Below, one piece after another: positions 23,753-36,599 of a stretch of 64,000 nt of DNA. The notes beneath the pieces were generated by a model that did not search any database, had not been told where the DNA came from, and saw nothing but the letters and a program-made list of their open reading frames with translations. Source of the stretch: Erythroxylum novogranatense (lineage: Eukaryota; Streptophyta; Magnoliopsida; Malpighiales; Erythroxylaceae); assembly GCA_029891385.1 (NCBI GenBank), contig CM057224.1, positions 5,642,001 to 5,706,000 of the forward strand, in the 5' to 3' direction. The first letter of the stretch is position 1; each line of letters opens with the position of its first letter. Both the position numbers and the translations under genes were made by a program.

Positions 23753-24811
23753 TGATGGATCCCAAATCCGGAACCCAACTACTTAATCCGAAACCCTCAT
23801 ACCTATATACAAGTATAAAGTCAATGAAAGTCCTCCGTACAAAATTCGTAAGATTCATCGTAATTAACCTCCAATTAAAATAATCTTCTTAGGTCCTAAA
23901 ATTAAAATCCAATTCCTAAGCCGATATGAAATTTCATGCCGTTATAAAATTAGCAATAAAAATCACTTCAATCGGAGCTTCCTTGATTTCGCTAGAATTT
24001 TCCAAAATGCGGACTCATGTTCTTAAATTTTCAACCAATTGCTTCACTTTGATTGAATCCATAATTTCAATTTAATTCCTAAAACTCTCAAATTTGCACA
24101 ATAAAGGGAACAATGAGTTTAGAAAACTAATGCTTCAAAAATCGAGAGAATCGGAAGTCAATTGCAAAAGTTATAAGAGGAAAATCGAAAATGACCAAAT
24201 AAATAGTAATCAGCCAAATTCCGACCCTCCTAGCTTGTAACATCCCACTCCCGCAAGACCCAAACCTGATATCGACTGTGATATCCGAGCCCGTGACCCG
24301 CGAGGGTGGCATGCTAGAGTACTAAATCCAAAATCAGTATGCGATTTTTTTTAACACTGGCATGGACTGAAATCCAATTTCCATTTAGGCCAAATAAATT
24401 TAGAAGTCAATAGCACATTGTTTTCCATGTATTACACTCACAGCATTTTCAATGAACGATTAGGGCCCATTTTTATTCATACTCCTTTTCATGTAAAACC
24501 AATCCACTTTGGGCCATTCGAGCCCATTCAATACATAAAACATTTGCAAACAATTCCACTTGATATACATATATTGCAACATTCGCATTCCATCAATCCC
24601 ATTTATTCAGATTCCCATATTTTAATACTTATTACAAATTGAAATGTTCAAATAGTACACTGTGCAAAAATTACAGAATGCATGCTATACAAAATCCTAA
24701 TGCAGACACGAACTGATCCCGACTTCTAACTTTTCTCTGCAAGCTAACAGCCTACTCCCGTTGCATAACGGGGTATTTTCCTGAATCCTGAAAAATAGAT
24801 GCAAATTTGGG

Positions 24812-24852
24812 TGAGTTTTGCAAACTCAGTGAGTGACCATCATTGATGGTTC
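24812..24852 (-). other. Conserved twin hairpin
   Basis: TGAGTTTTGCAAACTCA (24812-24828) followed by ACCATCATTGATGGT from 24837. Same arrangement as at 8165-8204. Confidence 0.85.
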
Positions 24853-26056
24853 ACCCAGTCACCCAATACATAAATTCATTCCTCAATTAATTCAATTATA
24901 CTTTACAAATATATATTCACAATTAATTCAATGCCATGTTCACAATCAATAAAATTTAGTATGCCCAATCAATATAATTCATATGTCCATTCAATACAAG
25001 TAAGTCAGTCCCATTCAATACAATTTCATATGTCCATCCAATACCATTTCATATTCCCATTCAATGCAAATTCATATTCCCATATACACATAGATCAATG
25101 CACATTTCAATCACTCAAGCACATTTAACAGAATGTATATGAAATGCTTATAAAACCCCTTTCTCAATTATTACATTGTTGGTCAAGTGCCTGTACTGTC
25201 CCGTATCCATGGATACCAGGCTTATTAATCATTGAGCCATTGGCTCTCGAGCTCGAGGCTCGTTTTCATTCGTTGAGCTTTAAGCTCTAGCGGTGGCAAC
25301 TCAAGTCCAACTTCCATTATCTGTTTATGCATTCATGAATGGAATGCATGGAACACAATATATCATGTCAATTCATTAAATTCCAGTAAACCAATCCCAT
25401 TCAGAACAATCAAGTCAATCATATTATGCATACATATGTACGTGAGACTCAATCTCCAGTTATTTAGTTCTTTGTTGTGGTTGTGACCGAGTGTCTATAC
25501 TGTCCCATATAGGGCTCATTGTCGTTGAGCTTGTAGCTCTAATAACTGTCCCATATAGGGCTCATTGTCGTTGAGCCTGAGGCTCTGAATCAATATCTGA
25601 GCACGAAGCTCTTTTAACTCGGTGAGCTTTAAGCTCTAATCATTGACTACTCTGGTCACAACTCTCATTATATTTCATTTTTGTCATGCAATGAAATGCA
25701 TTGCCCATATTCGCATGAACTTAATCAATCATGACCACTTATCATCGGACCGTAGTCCGGCAGTCAACATCTAGTTGAGAATTCACATTTCATCCATATG
25801 CAAATTATCTATATGCAATTATGCATTCAAACCATTTAATAATCACATCATGTACACTTAGTTCATCCAATTCACAATCAAGGAGCACTTCAATAATGCA
25901 ATTCCCAGTACACAATCAATCATCGGACCTCTTTTCCTGAACCCATATTCAATTTCAATCAATATTACCATTTAACAATTAATCAATGTATGAATTTCAT
26001 TCAATTGTAACTGAACCAAGTAAATCATAAAAATAAGACCATCTAGGTCTACTCAC

Positions 26057-26119
26057 AGTACGCTCCAGATTAGCATGAGCTTTTATGATCCGGAAACGTC
26101 TGGCTGTGGACGTTCTGTC
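26057..26119 (-). other. Candidate 63-nt micro-exon in LTR
   Basis: Minus strand: acceptor side ATGATACAG, donor side GTGAGTAGACC. The core is the same length as at 9368-9430 and shares AGACGTTTC and CTAATCTGGAGCGTACT. Confidence 0.5.
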
Positions 26120-27690
26120 CTGTATCATTCATATGCCAAACACAATTTGCACACACATTAATAAAGGTCTAATCATATAGCCATCCCATTTTCACATATG
26201 TATATGTGCAATATATAATGCATGCTCAATGACAATTCCGGGGTATATGCTTTACACTGACCGATTATCCATTCTCAAATCATAATTCAATTTGTCTACT
26301 TGCATATGATTGTTTTCAATTATCCATTCAAATTTGACTCTTTAAGAGTCTAGCAAAAACCATACACTTGCATCTCATTTGATAACATAACTCAATTTCC
26401 TGTCATTTCATTTCTACCCTTATATGATCTCCTCATATCCTAATAAATCACTTAGTACCATTTACTTAACTTCCTTGAACAATATCACAAGCATGTAAAC
26501 ATTTCCATTCCCATTCACACATACATTTGACACTTTTGATCCTACCCATTCATTCATCAAGTTTTAACCTTCGATTTCGCTTTAAACCTTTCATACATTA
26601 GTCCCATAGACTAAGGATCCTTCTAGGTTCACTTTAAAACCCATTTGAGGCTTAATTTATATCCTTTGTCCAGTGAATGTCCGTTTAACGGACTGCTACG
26701 GGTCACCTATACCATTTTAAAAATTCGACCCTCAAAACGTCCAAATTTCGAAATTTTGCCTGAAATAGAAGTTGTATCCCTTGAAGTCTTCTTTAAAACC
26801 ATATATAGATCATCTCATTCCGAGTTATAAAAAAAAAGTTATGCCCCTTGCACCTAAGTATGTTCAATTGAGTTTTTATGAAATTCCAGATTTCAACTCT
26901 TCACTCTCAATACTCAATTCCTCATGCTTAACCAATTATTTCTAATGCAATACTCATCAATTACCCATATTCTAACTCCCTTTTAACTTTACATCATCCA
27001 TATCCAAATGATATCCCATTATTAATCATAAACACTTAAAAAAAACAACATAACCATAGACATTCATTCATAACAATATCAACACTCCATTACCTAACTT
27101 CATGCCATCATTTGGAATCTTTCAAGACAAAATTCACAATCAATAGCTTCATAAGATTTGTAGCCAAATGCCTCTAGTTTCATTCAAGCCAAATCTCAAC
27201 TCCTCTAGTCAATTATACAAACAATTATGCCTATCCAAGTAGAGCACACTCCCAAGATCAAGCCATTTCAAATTTCCAGATTTTCCATAAGTTCATTCTT
27301 ACCATTTAACTCATTCAATTCCCCTTATGCCTAAATCAGCACCTCTATTGGAATTTTTCATCAATCTCTACCTCATTCAATTTAATAACTCACTCACAAC
27401 AAATCGAGAGCTACATTTTACCATTATCCCAAAACAGGGCATAAAACGATATCCAAGTATAAAACCATTCTACATTCATTCATGCATCTCTTTGAAAACC
27501 CATTCATTTCTAAGCCCTTCCATACCATTACATGTAAGTATCACTCATTCTACCCCTACATAACAAAAGAAGAACACACTTCATCATCATCCATAACACA
27601 AACATAACCCTTGCACTTATCAATTCAACACACTCTAGTTTAAGCATCATGCAAGCTTGACATAACCATGCTTATAACATTAAAACCATA

Positions 27691-27696
27691 ACTTAC
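27691..27696 (-). other. Candidate LTR-leader splice donor
   Basis: Minus strand reads TCAA|GTAAGTTATGG. It lies between the array end of the LTR (its 5' side) and the micro-exon, as in sister LTRs. Confidence 0.4.
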
Positions 27697-28527
27697 TTGA
27701 TTTTCCTTCAATTTCTTCAAAGTCACCAAGAAACCCTAACTTTCTCATCTCCAAAATCTTCATCTTCTAGGAGGTTAAGCTAGGTTTTTCTTAGCTCAAC
27801 TCAAAGAGACAACAAAGAGGGAGCAAAAGTAGAAGATGAAGCCAAGTTTCCAAGCATCCAAGCACCAAAGCATGAAGGAGGAGAAGAGAGGGATGGGGGT
27901 CACGAAAATTGGAGAGAAGAGAGCAAAATAAATCACCAAATGGTCCTCCCTAGAAGAAGTGTCGTGAGAGAGAGAGGGAAAGCTTTAATAAAGCTTAGAT
28001 ATTTTCAATACTAGGCTAACACAATGCCACATGGCATAACCCTAAGCCTCCACTTGCCATCTCCTCTCAACTCATCAATTTCATCAATTTCAAACCCAAT
28101 TCCCACTAATTAATATTTGTCTATAATTCCTATAGCCATATATCCAAAATCCCAGTATTCAACAGTCAATTTTTTACTGCCAACTATAGATTGATCTGCC
28201 ACTCGACATTTTTCCTAGTCCAAATTTTTCCCCAAAAAATTCTAGGAATTTTTCCTAAAATTTTCCAAAATGCCAAATCACTAATTTCACTATCCATAAT
28301 AATTTTCGATAACCACAACTCGAAATTCTCAAAACAATCTCATGTAATACCATTTATACCCGGAAAATGTCAATTGAGTGCATGATCAAACATTTTAATG
28401 TGTGCAATCATCCAATTTATCAATGAATATCCAAATATGATGCATTTTTATCAAAAACTCACTTAACGCCACATGTACCAAATTTAAAATGGTCAAAATC
28501 GCAATTTACCAAAGTGGCCCCAAGCAT

Positions 28528-28758
28528 GTCCGTTAAACGGACACACATGTCCGTTAAACGGACACAGACTGGCTAAGCAACCCAAAATCACCCGAGAGTG
28601 TCCGTTAAATGGACTTCCCTGTCCGTTAAACGGACATGAAACCACCAAGCGCTCCAATTTCTTCCGAGAAGGTCCGTTAAACGGACCTGCATGTCCGTTT
28701 GACGGACATGAGCCTTCAACCAGTCCGTTAAACGGACTCTCGTGTCCGTTTAACGGAC
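28528..28758. repeat. Array of eight GTCCGTTAAACGGAC palindromes
   Basis: Copies start at 28528, 28549, 28600, 28621, 28672, 28693, 28723 and 28744, mostly perfect. Spacing is 21, 51, 21, 51, 21, 30 and 21 bp, so the 72-bp unit of the array at 11921 recurs with an extra, shortened unit. Two copies use the TTTAAC or TTTGAC variant. Confidence 0.92.
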
Positions 28759-30147
28759 ACATGCTATACCAACATTCTTCAAAATTTTTTTTCCAAGTTT
28801 CCAACCCTCATTAATCATCAAACACTTCAAACAAAACACAATCATAACCATTTCCTCTAATTTCATTTAAACCAAGCCCCATAGCTCACATGCACCAAAT
28901 GTTAGGGTTCTAACCCGAAGTAGGGGCGGGATGTTACATAGCTTCTTACTCCTAACTCCGAATAAGACATATCATACCTCCATGGAAAGATGAAAAGGCC
29001 CTCTACAAGTTTTATGAAGGAAACAAAAATCGAAACAATCATTTAGAGGGGTAAAAACACAGCCAAAGGTTCAGCCTAAAAACTAGCCAATGAAATAGTA
29101 ATTTACCTAAATGAACAGTAACTATTGTCTTCTAAATCCCATAACTTTTTACTCCTAACTCGAAATAAGGCATAGAATACCTCATTAGAAAGAAGAAAGG
29201 ATTACCTACAAGTTTCATGCAGAGTGCAAAAATCAATTCAATCATTAAAGAGGGTAAAAACACACTTAACGTTTCAGCCTAAATGAAAAACCAATGAAAC
29301 AGTAATTTGGCACAATGAACGATGAATCATCAACATTCCTAACCTCATATCTTTTTATTCCTAACTCCAATGATTGCAAATCATACCTCATTTTAAATAT
29401 AGAAAGATAATCTACATTTTTGATGAAGAAAACAAAAACCAAATCAGTCTCTAATTGGGTGAAAAATACTTCCAAAGTTGCTGCAAAATTTCATGACTAA
29501 CAACAGTGGCTGAAACCTTTCCACTCTCATAACTTTTTCATCCTAAATCCAATTGAGACAAATTTTATGTCGTTGGAAAGATCTAATCATGCTCTACATT
29601 CTTCAAGAAGACCATCCAAACCAATTCAAGCTCTAAACTAGTCTAAAATCAAATGGAAGTTGTTGCCCAATTTTTGGAAAAATAGGACAGCACCTCCCTT
29701 ATTTTATTCCTAACCCAAATCTTCAATCCAATTCTACAACCTGCATAATAATTCAATATTCAAAGGCAACAACACACTCCTGGCATTCTAATCATATCCA
29801 AACTATAACACAATTACATTTCCCCCTTTCTTGTCAAATTCAAACCATACAATGATGCAATTGTTTTAAAACATGCATGAATTGCACAAAATACATTAGA
29901 ACTGAACATTCTTGTATTCATATGAAAATATGAGTTATTACAAGGATTTAGAGGGCATTTTAAGCCACCACATCAAATCCCAAAAATACAAGCTTGCAAA
30001 AGCATCATTTTCCCAAAATGCATCTAAAGCATTGATTTACAAAAATAACTTGAAATACAAAAATTATCCATTTCTGGAGCAATGTCTTTAAGCTCGATGG
30101 TCGATCTCATGCTCCTCACCTGGAGATGGGACGGAATTGGAGGGGAT

Positions 30148-30159
30148 GAGCTTACGCTC
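30148..30159 (-). other. GAGCTTACGCTC hairpin near acceptor, element A 3' LTR
   Basis: On the minus strand it is followed by CCATCTCCAG|GTGAGGAGC (AG complement 30120-30121). The same sequence is present in the other LTR at 52108-52119. Confidence 0.55.
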
Positions 30160-31387
30160 GTGGGTAACATATTTATATTTATGCAAATAAGCTGAATTTA
30201 TTTCATTATGCATACTACTAGCAAAATCTCTCATCAAACAATTATACAACTTTGCATTTCACAAATTCATTAAGCTAAAAGCATAACTTTCATGATTCAT
30301 GCGTCTATCATTCTTGCAAATACATGCTAACACATAAACACATAGCTAATTGTTCGGTAAGATAAGTCCATAATAATTGATGAACTACACAAGTGTAGTC
30401 GTATGCTGAGGAGTCCAAAAAGGAACATCCTTGCCACAATCGGGCAGGCGGGCGAAGCCTAATCCAGCCAACGTGCACGTGACTCTGCTGGGTGGACTTA
30501 ATTATCCCACATAACATGAATTCATGCATCAAAATCTGGACTTTTCTTGTCCAACTGGCTAATTTCTGAAAATGGATTTTTCATGCATCCAAATAGCTGA
30601 TTTTTGAAAAATGTATTTCATGCTTAACTCACATTTCAAGATTTCACTAATATTGATGCTCATTCAATTCATGAACTTGTCAAGAAATATCAAGCAATGT
30701 CATATACTGTTCAAACTCTCACATAATGGAAATCATAAATCAATTTATACACAATCAAAACTCAATCAATGCTCATCCCAAGGTAGTTGGAAAACATTAA
30801 TTTCATTTGTTGAAATAGTATTTAAAACTTACTAGCATAAAGATAAAAATGAAACCCACCTTATATCTTGCTTAATCCTTGCTTAGGAGTGCTCTTCTCC
30901 TTGCTCTTCTCCTCTCTCTTGCTCTACTTCAAGAGAAACAAAAACCCATTTCAACATAACTTCACTTGAAAATCTACATAACCTCTTACATGAAATTAAC
31001 TTCAAAATCACTAAACCCACTTCATTTCTAAGCTTTCTACACCATAACCTAACTAAATGCTAACACTTGAAATCATGACTTACCTTGGTTCTTGACTCAA
31101 CCAAAGAGTTTCTTGGTTCAAGGCGTAGTTTAGCTCTTCCTCTATACTTTTCCTTCTTGAACTTTCTTCAAACACTTACTTAATCTCTTGGAAACTCAAG
31201 ACCTAGCCAAGCTTTTCTTTTTCTTCTTCTCCCTTCACCTTCCACGAACTCTCCCTGTCTCCCTCTAATTTTCGTAACTTCCTTCTCTTCTTCTACTAAC
31301 CCACTTAATTCATTCTCCTTTTTACTACTTACTAACTTACTTAAGCCTATAGGCCTAAAGCCCAACTCACTTCTTCTTCCTTCCTTC

Positions 31388-31396
31388 TTATATTCT
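31388..31396 (-). promoter_or_regulatory. Probable TATA box, element A 3' LTR
   Basis: Minus-strand AGAATATAA in the part of the LTR upstream of the leader donor (CCAAG|GTAAGT, complement 31078-31083). The equivalent in the 5' LTR is at 53348-53356. Confidence 0.45.
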
Positions 31397-31617
31397 CTTT
31401 AAACTAATCAAGCCCATTTATCTTTTAAGCCCATCTTATTTTCCTTTCCTTTCCTACCTCATTAAGGCCCAACTAACACATTTAATCTCATTAACTCACC
31501 ACCTAACTCTTTAATGCTATCACATACTAATTAATGTCAACTCAATTTATGTTAACATAACTTACTCAATTAATCTAATCATGCTTAATTTAAAAAAATA
31601 TTTTTTTGGGGCAAACA

Positions 31618-31636
31618 TTTCTTCCCCCCCTTAAGA
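31618..31636 (-). promoter_or_regulatory. Polypurine tract of element A
   Basis: Minus strand TTAAGGGGGGGAAGAAA directly before the LTR start TGTTTGCCCC. It would prime plus-strand DNA synthesis. Confidence 0.85.
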
Positions 31637-32128
31637 AATTTCGTCCTCGAAATTCTTACCTGATTCATTGAAGAGGTGTGGATACTTCTCCTTCATTGCA
31701 TCCAAAGGTTCCCACGTCGCCTCTTCAACTGCATGATTCCTCCAAAGGACTTTAACTAGCTGAATTGTCTTGTTCCTGAGAACTTTCTCCTTGCTATCCA
31801 GAATTGCCACTGGCATCTCCTCATAGCTCAGATCATCATTCAGCTGAACCTTCGAGGTCTGAATAATGTACGAAGGATCTGATCTGTACCTTCTTAACAT
31901 GGAAACATGAAAAACATCATGGATCTGAGACAACTCTGGAGGCAAAGCCAACCTGTAAGCTAACGGCCCGATCCTCTCTAGAACCTCATACGGACCCACA
32001 TACCGAGGACTTAACTTGCCTTTCTTGCCAAACCTGATGACTCTCTTCCATGGAGACGTCTTCAGGAATACTTTTTCACCTATTGCATACTCCATCTCCT
32101 TCCTGTGAGCATCTGCATAACTCTTCAT
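31631..32128 (-). pseudogene. Element A integrase C-terminus with chromodomain
   Basis: A 165-codon open frame. It contains EMEYAIGEKVFLKTSPW, LSPRYVGPYEVLERIGPLAY and FHVSMLRRYRSDPSYII (GPY/F region of Ty3/Gypsy integrase). A chromodomain follows near the end (QLVKVLWRNHAVEEATWEPL, then YPHLF). The chromodomain directs integration toward particular chromatin in chromoviruses. The frame itself is intact to the end (NFEDEIS), but the upstream integrase is in another frame, so the protein is broken. The last codons overlap the polypurine tract. Confidence 0.9.
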
Positions 32129-33311
32129 TCTATCCCGAGTTGCCTTAAGCCGCTACTTGATCAAACTAACCTTATCCATTGTCATCTGAACCAATTCTGG
32201 TCCTACCAGTTTGCTTTCACCTTCTTCATCCCAACATATTGGAGTCCTGCATCTCCTACCATACAACGCTTCATAAGGAGCCATCTGAATGCTCGAATGG
32301 TACGAATTGTTATAGGCAAATTCGACCAACGACAAATGTTCATCCCATGCTCCTTTAAAGTCCATGACACACGCCTCGAGCATTCCTCTAGGTCCGAATG
32401 GTCCTCTCGATCGACCATCCGCCTAAGGATGAAATATCTTTGAAACTCAACTTAGTCCCTAGAGCTTCCTGCAAACTACTCCAGAATCTCGACGTAAATC
32501 GAGGATCCCTGTCGAATACTATAGAATTTGGAACTCCATGCAACCTCACTACCTCATCAATGTATTTCGTTGCTAACACCTGCAACGAATCTGTCTGCTT
32601 AATTGCCAGAAAATGGGCTGACTTGGTTAACCGATCTACAATAACCCATATGGCATCATGCTTCCTACTAGTTCTGGGTAAACCCATCAGAAAATCCATA
32701 GTGATCTTTTTCCACTTCCATTCAGGAATGGACAATGGCCTTAACATGCCTGAAGGTGCCTGGTGTTCAGCCTTGACTTGCTGACACACTAGACATCTAT
32801 TCACATACTCTGCTACATCCCTCTTTATACCTTTCCACCAGAAATGCTCCTTCAAATCCCTGTACATCCTGGTGCTGCCTGGGTGCATGGAATAAGGCGC
32901 GTTATGTGCCTCATCCAAGATCTCATCCTTGACTTCCTTAACATTTGGAATACACAATCTGCTTCCGACTACCATAAGTCCGTCATCTCTCACTACCACT
33001 TCAGACTGCTTGCCATTCTGAATTTCCTCACGAAGCTTACTCAATTCTGCATCCTGCTCCTGCAACTCCTTGACTTTCTCTCTAAGTATCGGCCTCCCCC
33101 TGAATTGAGAAAGAATGCATTCTGACTTATCCTGCTTCAAGCTTATCTTAAGCTTAGCCATCTGTTCCAACAAAGGCAAGTAAACTGCCTGGACATGAGC
33201 TATGGATGACTTCCAACTCAATGCATCCGCTACTACATTTGCCTTGCCTGGATGGTACTCAATCATCAAATCATAGTCCTTAAGTAACTCAATGCACCTT
33301 CTCTGCCTCAA
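32129..33311 (-). pseudogene. Element A integrase core, frameshifted
   Basis: Integrase inserts the DNA copy. Visible in order on the minus strand are the HHCC zinc region ([11 protein letters not shown], then [11 protein letters not shown]) and the core with [10 protein letters not shown], the first Asp, and [22 protein letters not shown] carries the second Asp. [11 protein letters not shown] stands where DGQSERTI is usual, so the last catalytic region is altered. A frame change near 32390 leads to LVEFAYNNSYHSSIQMAPYE. RNase H tail sequence ([12 protein letters not shown]) precedes the zinc region, a stretch that is missing in element B. Confidence 0.88.
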
Positions 33312-33836
33312 ATTCAGCTCTTTCTAGCTCAGTAAATACTTAAGACTCTTGTGATCCGAGAAGATCCTAGTCTACACCCCATACAAATAATGTCTCCAAA
33401 TTTTCAGGGCAAAAATTACTGCTGCTAGCTCTAAATCATGAGTAGGATAATTCAACTCATATGGCTTCAACTGGCGTGAAGCATAGGCTATCACTCTATC
33501 GTTCTGCATTAACACACAACCTAAGCCTTTTCTCAAGCATCATCAGACAATCGATACCCCGATCTCCATCAAGGTGATTAGGATTGGAGCGCTCGTTAAT
33601 CTATGCTTGAGTTCCTCAAAACTCTTCTGACATTCTTCGCTCCAGATAAATTGCTGATTCTTCCTCAACAATTTAGTTATCGGCGCAGCTATCATGGAGA
33701 ATCCCTCCACAAACCTCCTGTAATAACCTGCTAGGCTTAGAAAACTTCGTACCTCTTTTACTGTCTTAGGCTCTTGCCAATTCACCACTGCTTCTACTTT
33801 TCTTGGATCAACATGGATCCCTCTGCTGGAAATCAC
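33312..33836 (-). pseudogene. Element A RT thumb and RNase H, broken
   Basis: 33543-33836 holds [33 protein letters not shown] and WSEECQKSFEELKHRL, the end of RT running toward RNase H. RNase H itself (33312-33542) is split by stops and frameshifts, with fragments of the usual [12 protein letters not shown] and TDHKSLKYLL regions discernible. Confidence 0.8.
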
Positions 33837-34688
33837 ATATCAAAGGAAAACCACTTCATGCAGCCAAAATTCACACTTGCTGAATTTGACATATAGATCT
33901 CTTTCTCTTTATCTTTGCAACACTATTCTGAGATGCTCTGCATGTTCCCCTTCATCCTTGGAATAGACCAGAATGTCATCGATAAATACTATGACAAACT
34001 GATCTAAAAACTCCTGAAAAACCCTGTTCATAAGGTCCATGAATGCAGCTGGAGCATTGGTCAGTCCGAATGGCATGACCACGAACTCATAGTGCCCGCG
34101 GGGTCCCGAAAGCCGCCTTGCTAACATCGACTTCGATTCAGAGTTGATGATAACCTGACCTGAGATCTATCTTCGAAAAGACCCTTGCTCCCTGCAGCTG
34201 ATCAAACATATCATCTATCCCGGCAGAGGATACTTGTTCTTAATTGTCACCTTGTTGAGTTTCACAAATCAATACACATCCGCCATGTTCCATCCTTCTT
34301 CTTAACAAATAAACCGGCGCTCCCAAGGTGATGAACTTGGCACGATAAACCGCTTAATAATTCCTGCAATTGCTCCTTAAGCTCCCTCAACTCACCGGAG
34401 CCATCCGGTATGGTGGTATTGAAATGCTGCAGCCCGGAATCAAGTCAATTGCAAACTCAATTTCCTTACCAAGGCAAACCAGTAACTCTTCCGAAATACT
34501 TAGGAACTCCTCACTATAGGTAATCCTCCAACCTTCCTACTTTCACCTCTGGATCCACCACATGTGCCAAAAGGGCCTCACCCCCGCCCATCATCCCGCC
34601 ACTAGCAAAGTTGAAATGATTCTCGGTCGGCATCTTCCCGTCCCCTCAAGACCACTTTCTCTCATTTCCCAGGTCAAACTCCACTTCC
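33837..34688 (-). pseudogene. Element A reverse transcriptase, broken
   Basis: 33909-34127 keeps the palm: [20 protein letters not shown] and [13 protein letters not shown] with the paired Asp. Upstream parts (34130-34688) are present only as fragments in several frames with many small deletions. Confidence 0.85.
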
Positions 34689-35040
34689 TTACGGCCACAA
34701 TCTAACTTTGCCTGTATTTTCCATGGCATCCATACCTAGTATGACATCTAGTCCCTTTAGGTCTAGAGGTAGCAAGTCTACTACCAATCTAGCACCATCG
34801 ATACTGAGCTCACACTTCTTGTAGACTAAACTGATCACCACTTTACTCCCTAAAGGAGTACTAACAACTAGAAAATTATCCATAATCTAAGGATTCACAG
34901 CATGCATATTCAGACTTGAGGACACAAATGAATCAGAGAGTCGAGATCAATCGTAACATAAATCTCTGAATTAAATAATTGAGCCATACCACTCACAACT
35001 CTGGGAGCAGCTGGCTTCTTCCTTGGTCATGGAAAATACT
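34689..35040 (-). pseudogene. Element A aspartic protease, broken
   Basis: 34689-34883 encodes VVSTPLGSKVVISLVYKKCE, then LLPLDLKGLDVILGMDAM, the C-terminal half of a Gypsy protease. The catalytic first half is frameshifted. Confidence 0.75.
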
Positions 35041-35180
35041 CTAGTTGGTGCCTGACCCTGTGCCCTTGGCCTCCCTGAAGGATTTGCCTTCCTCACGCCT
35101 CTGAATCGCCTACTTACAGAATCGGTCCCGTTCCCGCCGCGCCTCTGAACTTGAAATTGAGAGCCCTCTTGCCTTGACCT

Positions 35181-35681
35181 CTAAGGACAATCTCTCATCA
35201 TGTGCCCCTTCTCTCCACATTGGAAACAACCACCAAACCCCCTGAGACACTTCCTCGGATGAAACTTTCCACATTGACCACACTGAGGGTTTGTATACTT
35301 ACCTTTCCATGTCTTCCCTGGGCCTCCCACACTAGAGACACGCTTTCGACCGCCTTGACTCTCGGCTCTTGGCGGACCACTACGCCCATACCACCACGAG
35401 AATGAAAAGTCCCGTGCTCCTTTGGTCGGAGCACTCACTCCCTTCCCGGAAGACTACTCCCGATCTTCCTCTTCGCTTTACCTCGACTTGATGTTCTCCA
35501 ACTTTTCTGCCGAGAGCAAAGATCTACCAACCGCCGGTAGTCATGGAAATTATGGATCAAGACCTTCTCCCGATCCCTAAGTGCAATCCACTCTCAAACT
35601 TGGGCACTTACCCCTGCTCAGCCGCCACAATGTTTGTCAGATACCGTGACAAATGAGTGAACTTCACTCATACTCACTCAT
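35181..35681 (-). pseudogene. Element A gag C-terminal part with zinc knuckle
   Basis: CFQCGEKGHMMRDCP is an intact CCHC knuckle that would bind RNA; a second Cys-rich stretch CGQCGKFHPRKC precedes it. Further left on the protein (35439-35681) are frame-broken gag pieces (SRYLTNIVAAEQG, FESGLHLGI). Gag is cut at 35681 by element B and continues at 49612. Confidence 0.85.
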
Positions 35682-36211
35682 CGTAACATCCTGCTACCGT
35701 CGATGAGTATATTGGTACGGGTAGTGTTGTGATTGCATATTTAGTGATTGAGTGTTTTGTGGCCTTTGAGATAGATCATTTTGCACATGCATATACATAG
35801 TGACATGCATTCATGATTGTTCCAGCATTTAAATTGTGATTATGAGTTGAATTGTGAATTTTGAGATAATTGAGTTGTGATTAAAGTGAAATTAGGGATA
35901 ATTCGAGTGGAATAGTGGAATTAGAGTGAGAATTGAATTTTAGAAAATTGAAAATTGAAAATTGAGTATGAGATCGAGTGTTTTATATTTTTGAGGAATT
36001 ATGGGATTTTTTTTAGAATTTTTAGAGTTATGTGTTCGGACCGGGAAAATGACTTAGAGACTGATGATTGTGATTCCGGTTTTGAAAGTGAGTGGTAAAT
36101 GGCTTGAAAAATTTAGATTTATGAGTTTAAGAATTATTGTGAAGAGCCATTGAAATTTAGAGACCGAGATTAAATGAATTTGAGGACTGTGATTTATAGG
36201 TTTAAATCAGC

Positions 36212-36225
36212 TATATATATATATA
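36212..36225 (+). promoter_or_regulatory. TATA box, element B 5' LTR
   Basis: TATATATATATATA followed by GACC; a start site about 30 bases on would fall near 36245-36255. Confidence 0.7.
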
Positions 36226-36599
36226 GACCTTTTGTTTGATAGAGGAAGACATTTTTCTCCTAGGGTACGAAACTTCTTCTTCTTCTCGTGGGTATCGTTG
36301 ATCTTGCTTTCCTTGGAGAGTTTGCTTACTTCCTTTCTCCTTGTGGTTGGAGAGTTGTTAGAAGCTTGGAGTTGTGTTGGTTGGCTTGGATTGAGGATTT
36401 TATCGTGAGCGAGAGAGCTTGAGAAGTTTTCGGAGATTCTAGGGTTACCGTGCGATTCCGTGATTTGGTAAGTTTATTGTGTTTTAATGTTGTATTTATG
36501 GTTATTTATGGCATTTATGGTATTTAATGTGTTAGATGGGATAATTGAATGTGTTTTATGGAGGTTTTAAGAGTATTAATGGCGGAAATGACGATCGGA

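Larger units (their letters stand above)
24236..28938 (-). mobile_element. 4.70-kb solo LTR inside element A's LTR
   Basis: Starts TGTAACATCCCACTCCCGC, ends GGCGGGATGTTACA, with TAGCT on both sides (24231-24235, 28939-28943). The uninterrupted equivalent in A's other LTR (CCTCCTAGCTTCTTAC near 50898) proves the insertion. It aligns with the solo LTR at 7575 in module order, with a micro-exon at 26057-26119, a GTCCGTTTAACGGAC array at 28528 and tandem hairpin units near 25500. No coding region. Confidence 0.92.
23753..31617 (-). repeat. Element A 3' LTR, interrupted
   Basis: Starts on the plus strand at TGATGGATCCC, ends GGGGCAAACA before the polypurine tract. It is split at 24235 by the solo LTR and resumes at 28939 (TAGCT duplication). 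The text matches 50423-53571 throughout. Confidence 0.9.

Noticed and set aside
24236..28938. DNA transposon with terminal inverted repeats
   Set aside because: Ends are TG...CA within the inverted repeat, the duplication is 5 bp, and internal modules match element B's LTR, so solo LTR fits better. The same reasoning applies to 7575-12228 and 39858-44041.
31180..31365. 61-codon minus-strand frame, repeated at 53139-53324
   Set aside because: Identical pair because both are element A LTRs; it lies in the purine-rich leader just after the TATA and is unlike any Gag or accessory protein I know. A tiny leader peptide cannot be excluded.
32105..33125. Plus-strand frames of 93-128 codons
   Set aside because: They are antisense shadows of element A integrase on the minus strand.
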